64,000 bases of DNA from positions 248,001 through 312,000 of the forward strand of contig CBDCZF010000031.1 of assembly GCA_965224225.1 (NCBI GenBank), in the 5' to 3' direction. This stretch comes from CAJQQK01 sp965224225 (lineage in GTDB: Bacteria; Pseudomonadota; Alphaproteobacteria; Rhizobiales; Hyphomicrobiaceae). A program made the translations under genes and the position numbers. The notes beneath the pieces were generated by a model. That model did not search any database and was not told the DNA's origin. It saw only the letters and a list, made by a program, of their open reading frames with translations. Within the stretch, counting starts at the first letter, position 1. Every line of letters begins with the position of its first letter. Shown piece after piece: positions 59,316-64,000 of this stretch.

Positions 59316-60089
59316 TCAAATCGACATGGCTTGCCCGCCGTTGACGTCGAGTGTGGCGCCGGTGACGAAGCCTGCTTCCTCTGATGCGAGGTAGGCGACA
59401 GCGGCGGCAACGTCCTCGACCCGGCCCTGTCTGCGAACGGGAACCGAATCGACGATGCGCTGGCGTTCTTCCGGCGTGTGGCGCTCGTTGAGAAAGCGGT
59501 CCACGCGCTCGGTGATGATCGCCCCCGGACAGAGCGAATTGCACGTTATGCCGTCGGGACCGAACTCCTGGGCCAGCTGCAGGGTCAGCGCCTGCATCGC
59601 TCCCTTCGATGCCGAGTAGGGCGCGCCTGCAAACAGCGAACCGAAGCGCCCAGCCTTGCTGCCCATGTTGATGATCCGGCCGTATCCGGCCCGGCGCATG
59701 TGGGGAATGACGGCCCGCGTCGTCCATACGCAGGCCGTGATGTTCACCTTGATCACGCGCTCCCAGTCATCGTCGGACTGCTCGAGAAATCGGAAGGGCA
59801 CACGCAGTGAACCGCCGATGTTGTTGACGAGTACATCGATGCGCCTGTCACGTTCGGCCATGCGCTCGACAGCGGCCTCGACTGCGTTACGGTCAAGCAT
59901 GTCGACGGCGTCCGTGTTCAGAGCCACTCCATCCGTTTCAGCTTTTCGGCGGGCCGCATCAAGCGCCGACTGATCCCGGTCCCAGATCGTGACACGTGCC
60001 CCTTCGCTGGCAAGGCGCATGGCGCCGGCCTGGCCCAATCCTGTTGCTGCAGCGGTGACGAGTGCCGTGCGCCCTTCAAAGCGGTTCAT
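59316..60089 (-). CDS. Short-chain dehydrogenase/reductase
   Basis: The 257-aa classical SDR has the cofactor motif TAAATGLGQAGAM (TGxxxGxG form), LVNNIGGSL, the catalytic Ser in INMGSKAGRFG and the YSASKGAMQALTLQLAQEFG Tyr-x-x-x-Lys, and the late PGAIITERVDR segment. Asp in TIWDRDQSAL indicates NAD(H) preference. The ATG at 60089 overlaps the end of the TPP-enzyme gene by 14 bases and has GAGG upstream, so the two are coupled. The substrate is unknown; it may act in the same pathway as the TPP enzyme. Confidence 0.9.
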   Translation of the reverse strand: MNRFEGRTALVTAAATGLGQAGAMRLASEGARVTIWDRDQSALDAARRKAETDGVALNTDAVDMLDRNAVEAAVERMAERDRRIDVLVNNIGGSLRVPFRFLEQSDDDWERVIKVNITACVWTTRAVIPHMRRAGYGRIINMGSKAGRFGSLFAGAPYSASKGAMQALTLQLAQEFGPDGITCNSLCPGAIITERVDRFLNERHTPEERQRIVDSVPVRRQGRVEDVAAAVAYLASEEAGFVTGATLDVNGGQAMSI

Positions 60090-61767
60090 TGTCGGATACC
60101 TCGATGTAGCTGGCTTCCGGGTCAACCTTGGCGTCGATCACAACGGGACCGCCAAGTTTGTGGGCCTCTTCCAGGGCATCGCGCACCTCGCCTGGATGCG
60201 TCACAGTCATGCCGTGACCGCCCATGCCTTCGGCGATCTTGGCAAAGTCACAGTCGGCAAAATCGACAGCAATCTTGTTGGGCCCGAGATTGTCGCGCAC
60301 CATGCCAAGCCCGGCATTGTTGTCGACCAGATAGACGACGTCGAGGTTCTGCTGCACGGCCGTGGTGATGACCTGCAACGTCATCATGAAACCGCCGTCG
60401 CCGGCAAGACACGTCACGCGGCGGTCCGGCATGACAAGCTTTGCCGCGGCCGCTGCGGGTGGCCCCCAACCCATCGCGCCGGTGCCGCCGGCGACGACGA
60501 ACTGCTGCGGCTTCGGGTTTCTCAATCCGTGCGTCGCCCAGATCCGGTTCGCACCGGCATCGAGGGTGATGAGGTCATTGTCGCCGATGAACGACTGCAG
60601 GCCCGCGATCAGATCACCGTGATGCACGCTGCCCTGAGCGGCCCTGGTCGCGGGTAGCTGGTCAAACCCGGTCTGCTCCTTGAGCCGGGCAAGTTCGGAG
60701 ATCCGCTTGTCGCGCTTTTCAGCGCCGAGGTCGTGACCTGCCAAGCTTGCGAGCGCGTCACGAACATCTCCGGTTATCGCCATGTCGACCGGATAGACCC
60801 AGCCGGCGTTGCGGGGGTCGACATCGATCTGGGCGATGAATTGTTCACCCGGCCTGATCAGGTCCGGGTCCCGGAAACGCAGATAGTCCGGCCCGAGGCT
60901 GGCCCCGAGCACGAGCACCACGTCCGCCCGCGCCAGCGCTCGGTTGGCGCAGGCATGGCCCCAGGTGCCCAACATGCCGGCTGCGATGGCAGAACTTTCG
61001 GCAACCACACCCTTGCCATTGTAACTGGTGACCACGGAACAGCCGGAGGCTTCGGCCAGGTTCTGCAGAGCCTCGCCGCCGTCGGTCATGACCACGCCGT
61101 TGCCCGCGACGATGACCGGACGTTCGGCCATTGCCAGCCGCCGGGCAAGTTCGCCGATCGCGGCCTCGTCCGGGCGTGCCGGTGTATGCCTGTGGTAGCC
61201 CGCTCCCTGGTAGATCACGGGCTTGGCGGGCTCCGGCACTTCCTCGCGGATGATCGTTGATTTCATGGCGACAGCGGCCGGGCCCATGCGCGGCAGGCTC
61301 GCATGCTTGATCGCCATCTGCACCCCGTAGACAGCCTCGCCTGGCGTCGTCGCATACGTGCAGTACTTGGTGATCGGTTTGAGCGAGGCCATCACATCGG
61401 CACCGCCATAATCACCTGTCATCGTCTGATAGACACCCATCTGACCGTAGCCGTCGTAATCCGAGGTCTCCGTCAGAACGACCATGGGCGAACCGGAAAA
61501 GTGTGCCTCGAGAATACCGATGGCACCGATCGTCGTCATCCACGGGCCCTGGCCCATGGCAACGGCCGGCCGCCGCGTGAGGCGCCCGGCGACCTGGGCC
61601 ATGATCGATGCGATCCACTCGGACCTGGTCAGCACAACATTGATTTTGTCCTCGTTGGCCTTGAAGCCGGGCAGCGACCAGGTGATGCCGAGACCGGGCA
61701 AGGTAAAAGCATGCGTGACACCTCCCGCGACAAGTTCCTCGACCACGCGTTCATGGGTCTTGACCAT
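60076..61767 (-). CDS. Thiamine-diphosphate-dependent enzyme of the acetolactate-synthase-like family
   Basis: The 563-aa protein has the three domains of ALS/pyruvate-oxidase-type enzymes. Catalytic Glu lies in VLTRSEWIASIMAQVAGRL (about residue 50), the central domain has GAGYHRHTPARPDEAAIGEL and ERPVIVAGNGVVMTDGGEAL, and the TPP- and Mg-binding motif is CLAGDGGFMMTLQVITTAVQ, then DVVYLVDNNAGLGMVRDNL. It lacks the FAD-binding details I would require for calling a true ALS. The start at 61767 has GGGGGAAA upstream. It probably decarboxylates a 2-oxo acid. Its gene diverges from the epimerase gene and overlaps the SDR gene. Confidence 0.88.
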   Translation of the reverse strand: MVKTHERVVEELVAGGVTHAFTLPGLGITWSLPGFKANEDKINVVLTRSEWIASIMAQVAGRLTRRPAVAMGQGPWMTTIGAIGILEAHFSGSPMVVLTETSDYDGYGQMGVYQTMTGDYGGADVMASLKPITKYCTYATTPGEAVYGVQMAIKHASLPRMGPAAVAMKSTIIREEVPEPAKPVIYQGAGYHRHTPARPDEAAIGELARRLAMAERPVIVAGNGVVMTDGGEALQNLAEASGCSVVTSYNGKGVVAESSAIAAGMLGTWGHACANRALARADVVLVLGASLGPDYLRFRDPDLIRPGEQFIAQIDVDPRNAGWVYPVDMAITGDVRDALASLAGHDLGAEKRDKRISELARLKEQTGFDQLPATRAAQGSVHHGDLIAGLQSFIGDNDLITLDAGANRIWATHGLRNPKPQQFVVAGGTGAMGWGPPAAAAAKLVMPDRRVTCLAGDGGFMMTLQVITTAVQQNLDVVYLVDNNAGLGMVRDNLGPNKIAVDFADCDFAKIAEGMGGHGMTVTHPGEVRDALEEAHKLGGPVVIDAKVDPEASYIEVSDNEPL

Positions 61768-61869
61768 ATTTCCCCCGGATGTTTGTTGCCGCCCATTGTT
61801 ATTACGCCCCCTCAGCGCGCACAATCGCGCAAATCGGTGAGGCAGGTGCAGGAATGGGAGCAGGCCCGA

Positions 61870-62790
61870 ATGCGTGGAGGCACGATACTCGTAACAGGGG
61901 CGTCAGGCTTCCTTGCCGCCTGGATCATTCCAAAGTTGTTGGCCTCGGGCCGCAGGGTCGTCGCGAGCGATCTGAAGCGTGATGAAAGCCGGCTTCGACT
62001 TGTCACGCAGGGCGGGGAACTGCCCGGGCTGACCTGGGCTCAACTCGACGTCGGCGACGAGCGGGCTTGCCGGGACGTCGTGAGCAATCACCAACCGCAG
62101 GATATCCTGCACCTCGCAGCCCTCATGATCCCGGCCTGCAAGGCGGACCCGACCGCCGGCGCGCGGGTCAATCTGCTCGGTCATATCAATATGCTGGAGG
62201 CGGCAAAACGCGTCGGTGCGCGGCTGACATACACGAGTTCGGCCGCGGCCAAGCCTCGAGGTGAAGCAAACGCGCCGGCAAATCTATACGGCGTCTTCAA
62301 GCGGGCTGATGAAGATATCTCACGCCTCTACGCCACGGATTACGGTGTGGCGTCGCTCGGATTGCGCCCCAACATCGTCTATGGTGTCGGTCGTACCCTT
62401 GGCGAAACCGCCGTGGTGACGGAGGCGGCTCGTGCGGCGGCTCTCGGCCAGAGTTTCACGTTGCCGTGGCACACCCGGGCAGGCTTCCAGTATGTTGACG
62501 ATATCGCGGAGATCTTCTGCCGCTCCGTCGCAGCGGAGTGGGCCGGTGCAGCGGTCTCCGATATGGGCGTCAAGCTCACGACAACCGCTGAAATCGTAGC
62601 GGCCATCCAAGCTGCGGTACCTGAGGCTGAGATCGGTATCGAGGGGCCGGAGCGTGCTGCTCCAAACGCCGGCTTCGATGTTGACGCCCTGGTTCGGATC
62701 ATCGGCGAATTGCCTGAATCGCCGATCGAACACGGCATCGCTGCGACAGTTCTTCATTTCCGAGAGCTTAAAGAAAAAGGACTCGGATAG
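61870..62790 (+). CDS. NAD-dependent epimerase/dehydratase-like (extended SDR) protein
   Basis: The 306-aa protein has the Rossmann motif VTGASGFLAAWIIPKLL, the Asp in VVASDLKRDES that suggests NAD preference, HLAALMIPACKADPTAGARV, the active-site Tyr-x-x-x-Lys in LYGVFKRADED with the Ser/Thr pair in YTSSAAAKP, and RPNIVYGVGR. Start at 61870 has GGGAG nine bases upstream; a longer open frame to the left is antisense to the TPP gene. It is divergent from the TPP-SDR pair with about 100 bases between, suggesting shared regulation. Substrate unknown. Confidence 0.88.
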   Translation: MRGGTILVTGASGFLAAWIIPKLLASGRRVVASDLKRDESRLRLVTQGGELPGLTWAQLDVGDERACRDVVSNHQPQDILHLAALMIPACKADPTAGARVNLLGHINMLEAAKRVGARLTYTSSAAAKPRGEANAPANLYGVFKRADEDISRLYATDYGVASLGLRPNIVYGVGRTLGETAVVTEAARAAALGQSFTLPWHTRAGFQYVDDIAEIFCRSVAAEWAGAAVSDMGVKLTTTAEIVAAIQAAVPEAEIGIEGPERAAPNAGFDVDALVRIIGELPESPIEHGIAATVLHFRELKEKGLG

Positions 62791-62858
62791 GATGTCCCAC
62801 ACTGTCGGCCGCACTTGTCGTATAACTCATGAGAGAAGAAGGAATCCGGGATAGAACA

Positions 62859-63947
62859 ATGAATGATCTGGAATTCGGTTGGTTTCTGCCGACCCGGGGG
62901 GACACGCTGGATTACGCGATCCCACAACAGATTCCCCCTTCGCTGGATTTGTTCGAGCGCGTTGTGAAAACGGCGGAAGACAACGGTTTTGAATACATCC
63001 TACTGCCGGTTCATGCCCTGTGCTGGGATGCCTGGATGACGGGTGCCCTGATGACTCGGCACACCAATTCGATCCGCATGCTCATTGCTGCGCGGCCCCG
63101 TTACATCAATCCCGTGCTGTTGGCCAAGATGATTGCCACCTTCGACCAACTCACACTGGGGCGCATTTGCATCAACCTGATTGCCGGACAGAACGAGGGT
63201 GAAAACCTTGCCGAGGGCATCAGGCTCAGCAAGGACGAGCGTTATGAGGCGATGACCGAAGAGGTCGAGATCTGCAAGGCGCTTTGGGCAGCCGGCGGCG
63301 GCAAGATCGATTACGACGGCAAGCACTACCAGTTGAAGCAGGCCTACATCGGCACAACGACCTATCAGGATCCGCATCCGAAATTCTATCTCGGCGGCGG
63401 TTCGACCGAGGCTTCAGAGCTTTCTGCAAAGCATTCAGACGTGCATCTGTTCTGGGGGGATACCATCGAGCGGATCCAGCTGAACATGGCCGATATCCGA
63501 GAGCGCGCTGCGAAACACGGCCGTGCAGACAAGATCGGGTTTGGCATGCGCCTGCAGATTCTTTGTCGGGAAACCGAGGCCGAGGCGCTGGCCGTGGCAG
63601 AAGGGCTTGTCCGCCACGTTAGCGATGAACACAAGGAAATGGTGCGCACCACCTACGCATCATCGGTCGCCAACCAGCGTGTCCGACAGCTTGCAGAAAA
63701 CTACGGCCGATTTATCGCGCCGCATATGTGGACCGGCCTGACCGAAGCCCGGCCCGGCGCAGGGATTGTCATTGTCGGAACGCCCGAACAATGCGCCGAA
63801 ACACTACAGGGATATATCGACATTGGTTGCACCTCATTCTGCCTCTCGGGCTATCTCCACGATGAAGAAGCAGAGCGTTTTGGCAAACTGGTGCGTCCGT
63901 TGCTCGTCGAGCGCAACCCGGGCCGGATCAAGCCCTTGACGACCTGA
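62859..63947 (+). CDS. LLM-class FMN-dependent monooxygenase (SsuD-like)
   Basis: The 362-aa protein resembles alkanesulfonate monooxygenase SsuD and other FMNH2-dependent luciferase-like enzymes. Signature parts are EFGWFLPTRGDTLDYAIPQQ, FEYILLPVHALCWDAWMTGA, AARPRYINPVLLAKMIATFD, TLGRICINLIAGQNEGENLA, KFYLGGGSTEASELSAKHSD and IGCTSFCLSGYLHDEEAERF. Start at 62859 was taken because GGGATAG precedes it; an ATG ten codons upstream is also open. It follows the epimerase gene by 68 bases. It needs a flavin reductase partner not seen here. Substrate could be an organosulfur or other oxidisable compound. Confidence 0.9.
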   Translation: MNDLEFGWFLPTRGDTLDYAIPQQIPPSLDLFERVVKTAEDNGFEYILLPVHALCWDAWMTGALMTRHTNSIRMLIAARPRYINPVLLAKMIATFDQLTLGRICINLIAGQNEGENLAEGIRLSKDERYEAMTEEVEICKALWAAGGGKIDYDGKHYQLKQAYIGTTTYQDPHPKFYLGGGSTEASELSAKHSDVHLFWGDTIERIQLNMADIRERAAKHGRADKIGFGMRLQILCRETEAEALAVAEGLVRHVSDEHKEMVRTTYASSVANQRVRQLAENYGRFIAPHMWTGLTEARPGAGIVIVGTPEQCAETLQGYIDIGCTSFCLSGYLHDEEAERFGKLVRPLLVERNPGRIKPLTT

Positions 63948-64000
63948 TGGCAAGGCTGGCGGTTCGGAATTGGGCCCTGTCGGTGTGATCGGGTAACCGG

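Noticed and set aside
61303..61869. 189-codon N-terminal extension of the epimerase gene
   Set aside because: Antisense to the TPP-enzyme gene; the Rossmann motif and a ribosome binding site place the start at 61870.
1..64000. CRISPR array or cas genes
   Set aside because: No series of regularly spaced direct repeats and no cas-like protein were seen.

Overview
The window looks like an alphaproteobacterial chromosome, probably of the Hyphomicrobiales or Rhodospirillales. The coding regions are GC-rich and nearly gapless. Its landmarks are an elongator tRNA-Met of alphaproteobacterial type, FabI, trpG-trpD, an ExoY-like sugar transferase and several typical alphaproteobacterial FMN, TPP and SDR enzymes. 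Species cannot be named from the sequence alone.

Region 1 (1 to about 15973) is a mobile genomic island. It ends in a tyrosine integrase gene whose last codons run into the 3' end of a tRNA-Met gene (15952-16028), so the right attachment site is visible and the left one must lie beyond the window. From the left the island holds: a partial gene running off the edge; an IS1595-family element with an IS256-family element nested in its right terminal repeat (both with intact target duplications); a tight three-gene minus-strand operon (8811-3881) encoding a PD-(D/E)XK (DUF559/Vsr-like) nuclease, an uncharacterised protein and a 1027-aa protein with two separate P-loop ATPase domains; a decayed hsdM fragment; and a plus-strand mobile module of two overlapping uncharacterised genes, a conserved partner gene, a divergent family-A DNA polymerase, two small DNA-binding-like genes and the integrase. 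The three-gene operon beside the broken restriction gene is the best candidate for an undescribed defence system.

Region 2 (16029 to about 27200) is chromosomal: a Crp/Fnr regulator, a small secreted protein, a very large FecR-TPR-outer-membrane-barrel fusion, an NADP-dependent oxidoreductase, an alpha/beta hydrolase, FabI, a quinone oxidoreductase, a lipoprotein, a DedA protein and a STAS-domain protein.

Region 3 (27393 to 44957) is an exopolysaccharide locus of the Wzx/Wzy type. A GT2 fused to a bactoprenyl-phosphate sugar transferase would start the repeat unit. Glycosyltransferases and an acyltransferase would build and decorate it, Wzx would flip it and Wzy polymerise it. A Wzz-like protein with a P-loop-less BY-kinase relative would control chain length, and a coiled-coil SLBB-type protein would serve export. 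A secreted glycoside-hydrolase-like protein and a NodB deacetylase could modify it. The upstream FecR barrel protein may belong to the same surface function.

Region 4 (45149 to 63947) holds catabolic and regulatory genes: an extradiol dioxygenase; a LuxR-type regulator without a visible LuxI, followed by a 50-nt near-perfect palindrome; a SixA-like phosphatase; a run of MBL hydrolase, CmcJ-like protein, GFA-family protein and LLM oxidoreductase; an MFS-TPR gene pair; a thiolase with a stand-alone FadJ-type enoyl-CoA hydratase half; trpG-trpD with an XRE regulator; and a cluster of SDR, TPP enzyme, epimerase and LLM flavin oxidoreductase that reads like an uncharacterised degradation pathway.
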